DNA of 64,000 nucleotides, taken from Trissonchulus latispiculum. Lineage: Eukaryota > Nematoda > Enoplea > Enoplida > Ironidae. Position 1 is the first letter of the stretch, and each line of letters begins with the position of its first letter. A program made the translations under genes and the position numbers. Under the pieces are notes generated by a model, which saw only the letters and a program-made list of their open reading frames with translations, did no database searches and had not been told where the DNA came from. The stretch is from contig JASAND010005626.1 of the NCBI GenBank assembly GCA_030248195.1, positions 59,434 through 123,433 of the forward strand, given 5' to 3'. Of the stretch, positions 1 to 10,700 are shown piece after piece.

Positions 1-1680
1 AAGCGGCAAAGATCAAAGGATTTTGAAAATCGAAAAAATTGAATAACTATCGCAATGCTCGACGAAATCATCTGATATGCGGGATTCAAAATGTGTGAGA
101 CATGGGCTAATTTTCTACCGAACGGCTAGTTCCTGTCTTCTACTGATCTTTCAAAACCTAAAAAATCGGCTTCTTTTGATGAATTTTAATTTTTAAAAAA
201 ATTTTTTTCAACCAAAAGAAAGTTTATGCCATGACGGTTCAGAAAATATATACATTGCTGCAGCAAAAATGTACCGGTAGTTCAGTATAAACAAAACAAT
301 TTCGCTCCCTACATTTTTTGGTCAGACTTTAGTCATTTACGTGGTCATCAAAATATACACAACTCCGTCATTTTTTGTACTAAATATTTTCTGTAAACAT
401 TCTGCCATAATATATTCGCTAGGTGTAACAAATGCCAGTACAAGATTTAGGGATCCTCATAAGAATCCTTAAATGCAAAAGCGTCTGCAGCTTTTTACAG
501 CTACATTTTTCTTTATTTTGTAAAGTTTCAGCCTTCGCACTGTAAATTTAACTAATAGTGAGACAAAATTCTATGATCTCTAGCGAGTGCTTATTTATAT
601 ACAAGCAAAACTAAAAAACTGTAGTTAAAGCAATGCGGTTTAAGAAGTACCCTGTTACGAATTGGCGATAACTGGCTTCACATTGATTGAATCTCCTGGT
701 AGATTAATCAGGTTCCAGCACCATGAATTGTTTTGACCCTGGCTCTTCTTGGAAATGCAGACTTTCTTCAACACTACAGTGTTAATGGAACTGTGATTAC
801 GATGGTTTAGAGGCCTAGCTTTCTTTACGCTGTTGGAAAGTCTTGAAGTCTTGTACTCTGGCAGTTGGTACTAATTACGTTGCTATATCAGTCCACTAAT
901 GCTAAAGCACGATTAGTAATTTGTAATTATTTTTAACTAGTTGAAAGAACCTTGGACCGCTTATGTTCAGTCAGTGAATGTTAATTTAATTAGAAGTAGG
1001 GGAGCTTTCAGAATTCAAGAGTTTCTCTCGGGTAAGAAGTCTAACCGCCAAGAAGGTTGAACAAAACATGCAAGAGTCAAGCTAGATCCAAATCAATAAA
1101 AGTGAAAAACTGCACCTGGTACGCCAGGAGGTAGTCATGTTTACAATCTTAGTCAAATGACGACAATAGCCAAAACACCTGAAACCGTTTGGAAACAAAG
1201 TTGGCCACTGCCACTTACTTAGACAAACCATGTAGACTGAAATCATAGTAATGGAAATAGTTATCGGAATACAGTGACAGATTTGGTTACAGCTTTTTTG
1301 CTGCAAGAAATGTTTGACATTTGTTTAAAAATAGACAAAAATTTTACTCATACATTTATCGCCGCAAGTACATACCCCCGCTCATCTTGGGCTGCAGCAT
1401 GGCTCGGGGGTGGCCCAACAGCAGAAAATCCAAAGTATTCAAGACAACAGTTTCTACATGCCTCGTCTTCAGCTTCGGAACATCCTATGGCCTGTAGGTT
1501 CACAGCTTCCATAACGAAATTGTATCAGCAAACATGTTTTGTTGTCATCACAGCCATGTTTTCACTGGCATGACGTATTCGGTGTCCCTGAGGACATCTT
1601 AATTCATTGCGGCAGGTTAGTTTGATATATCTTGAAATATCTTGAAACTTCTGTGTCTACCAGGAATGAGAAATGATGAA
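1..1680. other. No gene recognised
   Basis: AT-rich sequence without a convincing open frame. The short open frames here have no recognisable motif or natural composition. I see no RNA gene, no inverted-repeat pair and no transposon domain. Confidence 0.5.
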
Positions 1681-1690
1681 ATAAATGTAA

Positions 1691-1912
1691 AAATGTTTTT
1701 GGCTCGTATTTTAGTCCTGTTGTCGTGTTACTGGAAGTCCAGGGACCAGTCACAGACGGGTGTGTTAACGAACGTTGAGCCATTGCATTTCTTGTCGATA
1801 GTTTTTTAATTAAAAATGTTTTTGGCTCGTATTTTAGTCCTGTTGTCGTGTTACTGGAAATACAGGGACCAGGCACGGCACAGATGGATGTGTTAACGCT
1901 GTTGAGCCATTT
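1691..1912. repeat. Direct duplication of about 100 bp
   Basis: A segment beginning AAATGTTTTTGGCTCG at 1691 recurs at 1814, and similarity runs through the GTTGAGCCATT stretch near 1784 and 1903. The two copies are offset by 123 bp and differ by scattered substitutions and a small indel. Apparent coding on the minus strand here only reflects the duplication. Confidence 0.75.
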
Positions 1913-2421
1913 CGTGTTGATAGCACAGTGAAATTGTGTAATTTGTCCCCGATACTCTTTTTACTGACTAAGACTAGCTGACTGGGGAAGAAACTAATCT
2001 ACTTAAGGAAACTAAGTGACAGTAAAGCAGGGACGTAGGCTAAATCCCTGAAAGGACATTCTACGCAATGTGATGGGGCAATGTCACTTATCTAACCTTA
2101 TTAAAATCTGGGGAGAGAAAAGCAAAAACTAAATGTAACAAACAACGCCACCTTGTGAATCTATTTTGTTTCAGCCGTTTTTGTAAGCACTATGTCGTTG
2201 TTTACTGCATCGATGACGTAGTCCGTAGTTACGTGCCAATGTGTTTATTATTTGTTTCATATCTCTATTCCATATGCGTTTCCGTCTAATTAATTCTGAT
2301 GTACTGGTTTCGTATGACTTGGCGCAACCCTGAGTTGGCAAAATAATCATGATTGGTTCTTTCAAATTCAACAATTGCCAATTAAATGCCAAAGAACGTA
2401 CAACACAAGTGTATGTATTTC

Positions 2422-2548
2422 GTGCGTAAAAGTATTTTTGCGTAATTGTAGAACTACGCAAAGACGTTTGCGTAAGCCTAGAACTACGCAAACGCCTTGC
2501 GTAATTCTAGAATTACGCAAACGCCTCGCGTAAATCAGAATTACGTAA
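2422..2548. repeat. Imperfect short tandem repeat around TTGCGTAA / TTACGCAA
   Basis: About four units of roughly 30 bp. Each combines an ACGCAAACG-type half with a TTGCGTAA-type half, so the array is both tandem and locally palindromic. No gene overlaps it. Confidence 0.6.
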
Positions 2549-2742
2549 AGATTATTGCTTAGTTATTAAAAATCTAAAAACTTCTGTTAAAATTGAATCC
2601 TATTTGACTGTAACAATTTGCCAGGCTCAATTTAATTTATCAAAGACTGTCTTTATATGTAGTGGATTCAATCTCTTTTTTTCACAACTTCATTCTTTTC
2701 TCTTCAGCTGTACTTGCCAGAGGTTGCTATCCCAGCAGCCAT

Positions 2743-2790
2743 TATATATATATCTACATACATACATACATATGTATGTATGTATATATG
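2743..2790. repeat. TATA / CATA-TATG palindromic microsatellite
   Basis: A run of TA dinucleotides followed by CATACATACATA and then its complement TATGTATGTATG forms a near-perfect palindrome just left of the inverted-repeat element at 2811. Confidence 0.7.
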
Positions 2791-2810
2791 TTGCATTGAA
2801 TGTGTACAAT

Positions 2811-3962
2811 CATTGAATGTATACATTCAATGGCCAAATCATTGAAAGTCTAACTTGGCACATTATTTGGCTCATAATTTAAAGTTTGTACCCTAAATAG
2901 TGTTGTCCGTTGGTCAAACAACGATGACTGTTAGCCGAACGTTTCCTGTTGATTTTATTCGTCTACCGGTTTGTGAAGTTTTCTGTGTGAACTTTGAGAA
3001 AAAAGGAGAACGTACGACTTTTTTATTGCAAAAAATGGAAAATAAGAATAGGAATTTGTCCGACAAAAAAGGAAATAAAAGGAATTTTCAGAGATAAATT
3101 AATCATTACTGAGCAAAAAATAAATATTCTGGCGAATCCGAAAAATTCTTGGAACTTACCACTGTAAGACTAAATTTTAGTCACATCTCTGTTGATTTTC
3201 AGAAAATTTTTGGGAAAAAAGGAAATAAAAGGAATTTCTGCAGAAAAAAGGACGACCTCGAAAAAAAGAAAAATAAAGGAAACAAACAAGATTGTCTGCA
3301 AACGCTTAATGTTTTCTGTTGCACTTTAGGAAATTGTAGGCCTGCTGCGCAGACAAAATAGGATCTAGGATGATTTTTTTGTAGTCGGAAAGGGCATGCA
3401 GTTGTTGCGTGCGGGGTATGCAAAATTTGCCACCGGAGCAACTTTAAAAGACCTGCTGCGCTGAGGCGCAGCAGGAAAAAAGAACTCTTTTAACTCTACT
3501 CTTTTCGTGGATGACACGTAGAATTAAAAACTTGCAGGGTTAAATTTAACTCTACCCTTTTCATGAATGGGTTAAATTTAACTCTTTTAACTCGCTCACT
3601 ACATTTTACATTGAATTTTAACCCGCGTCTCAGCACACGGGTTAAACGAGTTAAAATCTTCCATGCTGTACATTGTTATTGCCACATTATGCGCGCGCAA
3701 TAAAGCTTTAAAAATGACAAGATAATCCAACCATTTATAGATAACCTTATAGATAAGATAATCCATTTAACTCTGCCAGTTTTAACTATTTTAACTCTTT
3801 GATTTTTAGCCCTGCAGAGGTGAAAGAGTTAAAAACGGACAGAGTTAAATTTAACCCTGCGGGTAAATTAACCCGTTTAGGGTAAAAATTGCAAATTATG
3901 AGAGAAATAATGTGCCAAGTTAGACTTTCTATGATTCAGGCCATTGAATGTATACATTCAAT
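2811..3962. mobile_element. Non-autonomous inverted-repeat element, about 1.15 kb
   Basis: The left end (2811-2897) and the reverse complement of the right end (3876-3962) match over about 86 bp with scattered mismatches. Both carry the perfect palindrome CATTGAATGTA/TACATTCAATG, then AAAGTCTAACTTGGCACATTA, then ACCCTAAA. The interior has no transposase. It has AAAAAAGGAAATAAAAGG purine-rich stretches and many GTTAAA/TTTAAC words (3490-3880). I could not resolve a target-site duplication because the terminal palindrome blurs the boundary. This is a MITE-like or foldback element of unknown superfamily. Confidence 0.65.
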
Positions 3963-4038
3963 AAGTTTTGCTTTTACCTTAGTAAATAAAACATTAAGCT
4001 AACAAAAACTAAACTGTGAATGTGAACCAGATTTTCTC

Positions 4039-4089
4039 AAAAAATTTGGAACGCTTCACGAATTTGCGTGTCATCCTTGCGCAGGGGCC

Positions 4090-4127
<38 letters not shown>
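4039..4127 (-). ncRNA. U6 snRNA fragment (5'-truncated, probably a pseudogene)
   Basis: Read on the minus strand, the segment runs from ATACTAAAATTGGAACG through the ACAGAGA-type box (ATACAGAGAAGATTAGC), the AGC region, and GATGACACGCAAATTCG, to CGTTCCAAATTTTTT at 4039. This is the highly conserved U6 body and its 3' oligo-U end. The first 20 or so nucleotides of U6, which form the 5' stem-loop, are absent. A TA-repeat stands at that edge instead, so no upstream promoter is left. A truncated retrocopy fits best; a functional gene is unlikely. Confidence 0.85.
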
Positions 4128-4151
4128 TTTTATATATATATATATATATAG

Positions 4152-4202
<51 letters not shown>
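4128..4202. repeat. (TA)n microsatellite
   Basis: About 75 bp of nearly pure TA dinucleotides abut the truncated 5' edge of the U6 copy. The repeat may have arisen at the insertion junction. Confidence 0.9.
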
Positions 4203-5288
4203 TTATTTATTTGTATTAGGTCAAATAAAGAAGTTGGGGACTTATTTCTAAAAGTTAATGCATTTGCTCAGTCGCCCAGATAGCAGGGCCATCGGAGTGT
4301 TATTTCAGAAGTTTTGGGTCGATGTTACATCCGAGGCTTGCATATCTGTAATGACAGCTAAAATTTGTTTAATTCTCGGCCTCAGCGTCAAGTTCCTCAG
4401 TGAAATCCTCAGCACATTCTGACACAATCCTAAATTAGAACATCCTAATGGTGAAAACTTCATATGATTACGCTATACCGTACGTATGCAAACAGAACGT
4501 TTTCTCCACACTGGGACTTGGTTTGAATTTTTCCTTGGATAGCAGGAATATTTTTGGTTCTAGCTGCTAAGATGTGAAAATTCAGCTGAAATTTTATCAT
4601 CTACTCATCAATGAATCGCTTCGGTTTCATTAGTAATTACAACATAAGCAGACTAAAATTATCCTTCAAGATATGCATCTGTTTGACACAGAAATTTTCA
4701 CTTTGAGCCAGATTAGTCTATATTGCAATAATATTTTTCAGGTTTATCTTTGAAAATTACCCACGCAGAGCTTTGGCTTGTCTCCTACTTTTATGAAACA
4801 ATCTTCAACCCACTCTGAACTATAGAAAATAAAAGCCGAAACTGATATTCACTATATTATGTCGGCGTGTCGAAAACTGAGATTACTGTAAATTCCTTAA
4901 TAAGTAGGCTTTATTTATGAGCTGAGCATGTAAACGTTGGATAGCTTGTATTGATGTTATTTCAAGTTCTGGAAAAACGGGTGTATAACTGGAACGGATA
5001 TTAGTTTACTGAATTCCATAGTTTAGAGTTTACGGAAGGTGAGCGTTTAATACATAAAATGTCTGTATAATGAGTTTATGCTTAACAACGTGGCTGTAGC
5101 TATAAGGTTGGGATGGGAGACAAGAGTTTAAGAGTTTGTGGAAGTGACACTGGATAGGTTGGAAAGTAGAGACAGAATCTTTTGGATTATTTGCTTATAT
5201 TTCATTCAAAGACTAATAGTTCACACTTGTCTAAACTTTTAGAGGCGCTGCTCCAGTTTATCAAAAAGTTTTTGGTGTATTAAGTTAA
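4203..5288. other. Upstream region of the receptor gene
   Basis: No coding potential or repeat pair was seen. It presumably contains promoter and 5' untranslated sequence for the receptor at 5289, but I recognise no specific promoter element. Confidence 0.4.
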
Positions 5289-6275
5289 ATGAATAATAGT
5301 TCATCCATCGTAAATGGATCTGCATGGAATACAAGGGAATTTCTTACTTTCACTTATTATTGTTTGGCCGGAATCATCACGTTGGGTCTCAACACTGTTA
5401 TTGTTGGAACTATACTGAGGAATCATGAACTGAGACACAGGAAGGAAATGTTAATGATAACGGCACAATGTTTTGCAGACTCTGTGACAAACTTTGGTGG
5501 ACTGCCAATGTATTTTAACTACTTGAATTTACTTCGTCAAGGTAAAATATGGGTTCCTGTTTCGCCATGGACATGTATGAAGAAAGTACATAACTTCTTC
5601 TATATTACCGGATCAAAATGCTGCGCTTTAGTTAATGTTGTCCTAGCAATAGATCGCATAATAGCAGTTTGTTTTCTAAAGTATTATGCTCAGATACCAC
5701 TGAAATTTACCATAATCATGAATGGGGCTGCTTTCTCTATTGCATTTGTTTCCTACTTGGTTGGTGTAGGCATTTCATATACATTAGCCGATCAGTGCAC
5801 GGTATATGCTATTTGTTACAGCACTTGGGCATCTAGTCCAGGATATGCCTTTTATAGGAGCATGGTAATATGTGTCGGTGAATCTTTCGGTGTTGTTATT
5901 TACATGTTTGTAATTGTTGCACTAAGATTTCGATACGCGGGCACTGCTGACAATTCAATTCATGAAGCGCAACATAAACGCCAAGTGAAAATGACTAAAA
6001 TTATGGCGTTTACAGTTCTATGCACTCTAATCTTTTACGTAATACCGTATATATTTCAAGCCGTCGGGTCAGCAGTCGGTCTTACAATAGCTTATCCAGT
6101 ACTTGGAGACATAAGTTGGATAATCATAAGCTCGAAGGACATGCTTAATGGTCTAATTTATGTGGTTAAAATTCCTGAAATTAGAAATAAGCTATCGTCA
6201 ACTTTTGCGAGCACAAAAGCAACTTCAACAGTGTCTCTTACCAGGTCGAACAGAGTTAAATCAATAGCTCACTAA
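5289..6275 (+). CDS. Seven-transmembrane GPCR, rhodopsin-like, Srsx-type style
   Basis: One uninterrupted frame of 328 residues, a normal length for a compact rhodopsin-family receptor. The N-terminus carries likely N-glycosylation sites (NNSS, NGS) and no signal peptide. Seven hydrophobic segments follow: TM1 at about residues 20-45, TM3 around 100-125, TM7 near 270-295. TM3 ends in AIDRIIAV, a DR motif in place of DRY. A cysteine before TM3 (PWTCMKK) and one in extracellular loop 2 (DQCTVYAIC) can form the family's conserved disulfide. The TM7 motif is changed to LNGLIYVVKIPE, where NPxxY is expected; this is common in nematode chemoreceptor-like Srsx families. The ligand is unknown. The intronless structure contrasts with the many-exon channel gene downstream and could reflect retroposition. 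The start is the first ATG after a TAAGTTAA context. Confidence 0.85.
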   Translation: MNNSSSIVNGSAWNTREFLTFTYYCLAGIITLGLNTVIVGTILRNHELRHRKEMLMITAQCFADSVTNFGGLPMYFNYLNLLRQGKIWVPVSPWTCMKKVHNFFYITGSKCCALVNVVLAIDRIIAVCFLKYYAQIPLKFTIIMNGAAFSIAFVSYLVGVGISYTLADQCTVYAICYSTWASSPGYAFYRSMVICVGESFGVVIYMFVIVALRFRYAGTADNSIHEAQHKRQVKMTKIMAFTVLCTLIFYVIPYIFQAVGSAVGLTIAYPVLGDISWIIISSKDMLNGLIYVVKIPEIRNKLSSTFASTKATSTVSLTRSNRVKSIAH

Positions 6276-7360
6276 ATTAACTTCAAATTGAATAGACAAT
6301 TCAAAGAAAATACCATGAATTCAACCTGAGAACCTCCGCCTCGTAGTACTATTTATGCGCTATAGGTGTCGATCATTCCAAGTACAGTTTCAAAAACTCT
6401 AGCACCCTAGTTATAACAGAATTCTCGCTTGTGCAATTTGCAGAGACCTGAAGAGGTTGCCGGCTGTCGTTTGCAGCTACAACGGCACCTGGCCACGGAC
6501 GTAATGGACGTTCTGATTGCTTTGTAGTGCAAGTCAAGTCAATATTCAGTGTCAGGATTGGCGATTATCCTGTGATAGCATTTCTGTTCTCAAATTGGTT
6601 CACATTCCGAAGCGCTACCCTTCGTAGCATACCGATTGGACGTTGGTAGCTGTAACAGCTTCAGCGATGGCCATGCCATTGAACATACATAGTTGCGTTA
6701 AGGAGAACAGCTCACAGGTTTGTTTTGGCGATAACGATTTTTATAAGTTTTAACTGACGTTCGAGCTGGGCAGAAGTAGAAGCAACCAAAATAAATAAGG
6801 CTGGAATACACTATTTGCCACTATCCGAAATTGAAGTCTTCAAAGAAATACAGCTACTTTTGTGTTGCTTATCTTGCATCTAGGAGATATGGGCAGGAGC
6901 AGTTAATTGGGCAAGGAGTTAATGGAAGTGACAGGAAAATAGATTGTCGCACCGAAATCCCAAAAAGTTTTCGAGTTCTCCAGAATTTTTCCCTCGCTTT
7001 TTTAGTTGTTCCAAAAATCTATCAAAATTTTGATATTTTTATAGAAATTGATAATTCTGATGTAAGTTTACTAAACATTGCTAATTTAATTTACAACTAA
7101 AACTAATTTACATTTACGGTACTGAACTGCCTCAACAGTACATTCTTGTAGAATTTGTGCGGCTGCCAAACAAATCGAAGATTCCGTACACAGTCGTCAG
7201 CATCGAAATACATGAAAGTAAGCTAAATTGATGAGGACTACCCGATAGAACCACTTTTCTAACTTCAGTAAGACTTTTGAACTAGCAATTCAAAGTGCTG
7301 TTATGGAAGTGATGCAGTATGATAAGCTTAATGATACATGTTGCAGGTTGTCAGTAATAC
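6276..7360. other. Intergenic region
   Basis: No supported gene between the receptor stop and the last exon of the minus-strand channel gene. It should hold the 3' untranslated regions of these two convergent genes. Confidence 0.4.
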
Positions 7361-7754
7361 TTATACATTTCTAAGATTCTTCAAGTAAGCTGCAGCGCAC
7401 ACAAGTATTTCCACAAATGAGATAACTGATGCTCCTGCTGCTATTCCCATGAAACCGGCAAAGTTGGGAAACAATTCTGTTACCTAAAGCTAAGATAATT
7501 TAGTGTATGAACTTAGTGATATTTTATTCCAAGCAGGCTACTCGTTTTCGGCCAGCGAAAAACCCCTTTACTTCTAATTCCAAATTGTAATTGCAATTAA
7601 ATTATAATTTGAATTTAATTTGTACACACTTTCATGTGAGAATTTGGGATTGACCTGCTAGAACTCATATTAAATGTGAAACGTTCAGGTAAAATAATGC
7701 GATAGAGCTTACTGTATACGTCGCCTTATCGACATACTGTACGAATGTTGTAGA
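7361..7754 (-). CDS. Channel gene last two exons: TM2 and C-terminus
   Basis: Exon 7754-7713 is 14 codons (STTFVQYVDKATYT). Exon 7483-7361 has 40 codons plus a TAA stop and reads ELFPNFAGFMGIAAGASVIS and FVEILVCAAAYL. This is the second transmembrane segment with the GxS selectivity-filter motif (GAS) and the following S-x-x-E. The intracellular C-terminus is very short (KNLRNV), so there is little room for regulatory motifs. Confidence 0.85.
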
Positions 7755-10700
7755 CTGCAAGTAAACAGTTGTTTGGGTAACACTGAAGTAAACAAATTCT
7801 GATAAGACGCCAGAAGAAACAAAGACTTATAGACAAAATTACATTAATTAAATCATAGTTAAAAAGTTATAGTTAAAAATAAAAGTTAAATAAAATCAAC
7901 TAATTTCGAGTAATTTCGTGTTGAAGTTTCCTACAGCTGTTTGCATAGTCAGTCTTACAAAGTAGCCGAATGCAGAAGTTATTCTATAACCACATCGCCA
8001 GTACAACGTTGCATTGTTTACTTGCGCAAGCCACATCAATAACTGCGTACATGCAGCATTCGTTACAGGAGAAAATAGTATATGACTTATTTTGAACTTT
8101 GCAAATTGTTTATTAACATTTTCGACGAAAAAAGCCAGGGACTCATTTGAACTAGTTAATAACCACAAAATTATGTTTATTTCTCCTGCCTAACTAAACT
8201 GCTATATGATATAAACTTTTAAATAAACCATAAATTGAGTAGTCTGTTTTGGAGAAATAGTGCAGTAAACATAATTCGGGTCATTGATCGCTTAGTTACT
8301 TTTAATGGCTGAGTGTATTGGCTACAGCTAGACTCGGCCGTTAACAAATATTTACTTCATTTACCTCGCTTTTTGCTGTTATTTCAGTAGTATATAAAAT
8401 TGTTAATACAAATTGTTTTAGTAACTAATAAAGTTATTCTAACTTCAATATTATTCAAATCTTAGCGCCTTATCGACTTACTTCCCCCAGGCTTTCTAAA
8501 CAAACAAATTAAATTACAGCTGACGACTGACAGGGAAAACCAATACTTTTGTAAATGACGAGGACAACATTAAGAAGAAATGATTAATTAATTTGACGAG
8601 TCGGAGAAGTACTTTCAAATGATTTGTGCAACGAACTTGCTCATTCTTACCAGAGTTTGCTTAGCTGGTGCATTTGCGGTCACTGTAACATCATAGTATT
8701 CGTTTCTGCATCAACAAATCCTTAATGTACTGCAAGAAGGTTTATAAACCGGCTTTTCAACAGTTTACATCGATCTAATAAACGGGAAACTAGTAAACAA
8801 TCAGAAATTCAGTGACCTGAATTAACAGCGATCATACTTGTTTGCTGGAAGAAGTACAGACATATCGTATATTAAAATGTCCTCAACCAAGGAAAGACAC
8901 AAGTTAGCTGCTCAGCGCAAGCTGCTTGGCAATTGAGTGCGTGGTCATATACAATGAATAGGTAGGGGTATGTCAACAGAAATCCTTAAGTAAACATTAT
9001 GCCAATGTAAAGTGACAATAAAAGCTACCTGCATGGATGCGGGCAGTCACATAGACTTGTCCAATTATTTAAATTGTCTTCAAATCTTCCAACTGTATTC
9101 CAAACACAAGAAACTGCAACAATTTTGGGTACAAAAAGTATAGTGCCTTCAGCAGGCATTTCAATTCCTGGAACATTAAATTACAGCCTACAGAACCGGA
9201 AACTCGTGGAGTGTTGGATTTTGTACCGTAGTTATACCACAGTTATTTTTAATAACTTACAACATTACCCCAGACAAGTAGTGATTCTAATGAACCAGAC
9301 TTAGATATATTAGTCTGCAGGTGTTGAAAGAAATTATATAATTTATTAGTGCATACATTTGCTAGCATCTCTAAAGCATTCAGCTCCTTCAAATCCCACC
9401 GGAAGTGGAATCTTGCCAACGAAACATCCACATGTTTGATACATGTGATACTGATAACAGGATAAGTAGCACGTCTAAAACCATTTTTGAAAATACAGTT
9501 AAGTTACAGCCGATAACGGAGTGCCTGCCTTCTGTCACACTCATATACTATGTAGTGTTAGTAAAGGCAAAAGCTTATAATAGGAAAGTAAGCTTTCGAG
9601 TAAACTTTAACATTAACTTAACTTAACTTAAACTTTAACTTTAACTTTAACTAAACTTTCGCCAGATTGTATCTGGCTGCTTAATGGCTAGGGCGTTGGC
9701 CTAGGTCTCCAAAGGTTGTGTGTTCGATCCCCACCTCAAGTCAAAATTTTAGCGGTCTGAGATTTAGTAGTGACTTATCTTTGTTTCGTTTGTATTAATT
9801 AATTATTAGTTCTTAATTTATGAGAAATTATTGCTTAAGCCTAACACGACTTACCTGTTGTTGATAGTATTTTGGTCTGTAAACATCATTGTGAGGCGCA
9901 TAGCGGCAGTTACTAAACTTTCCACCAAGATGTCGGGCTTGTATCTAAACCAGAGTTTATGAGAGTATGATGCTGTTCTTAGTTTGTCTAATAAATCAAC
10001 CAGTAATCTGCTGTCTGCTGTATGTCTGACCATACCTAAACTTCGGGTCGGTTCCTGGGGGGCTTGCAATTTGAACCCGAATTTTCAATGTGTCTTGTAC
10101 CATAAGCATATATTCACGTAGAGAGTAATGTACATTCAAACTTTAATGACTTTGCAGCAAAATTAGCAATTTTTTAAAACTCTAAACTCTTTTGCCTCTA
10201 AGCTCTACGCTCTTCTGATCCATTTCCTGGAAAAATTACGAAAGTTTTGTGGCAACGTCTAGCGAAGCAGTGAATTTTTCGGAATTTCAGTGCGAAAATC
10301 TATTTTTTCCTGTAATATTTGCCTAAGTTACCCCCTGCCACTGACGGCCGTAAGCCCTTGAACCGTGTCTGGGGGGGGGGGTGGGAGTTTGACCCCCATA
10401 CGCCCGCCTTACTTCATGCATGTGACGGAACCAGTTTCTTTTAAAGTAATTCGAAACATTGCCTGCATATTTTTATGCAAAATTTTCTGCAAAACCACGT
10501 TATTCAATACTTACAAACTTGACACCAAATGAATAGGAATATATGAACGATAGTATCCATCCCTCAGACATGGGGACAGGTGTATGATCAGTAGGATGTA
10601 TAATGAGCCTTGTTCCTTCTGAACGTTGCTCAACCATGGTCTCTTGAAAGTATGTCATATTCACCCACATTTTTAGTCCTAAAAAGTAAAATGTATTGAA

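Noticed and set aside
3001..3361. Lys/Asn-rich plus-strand frames
   Set aside because: Low-complexity interior of the inverted-repeat element at 2811-3962.
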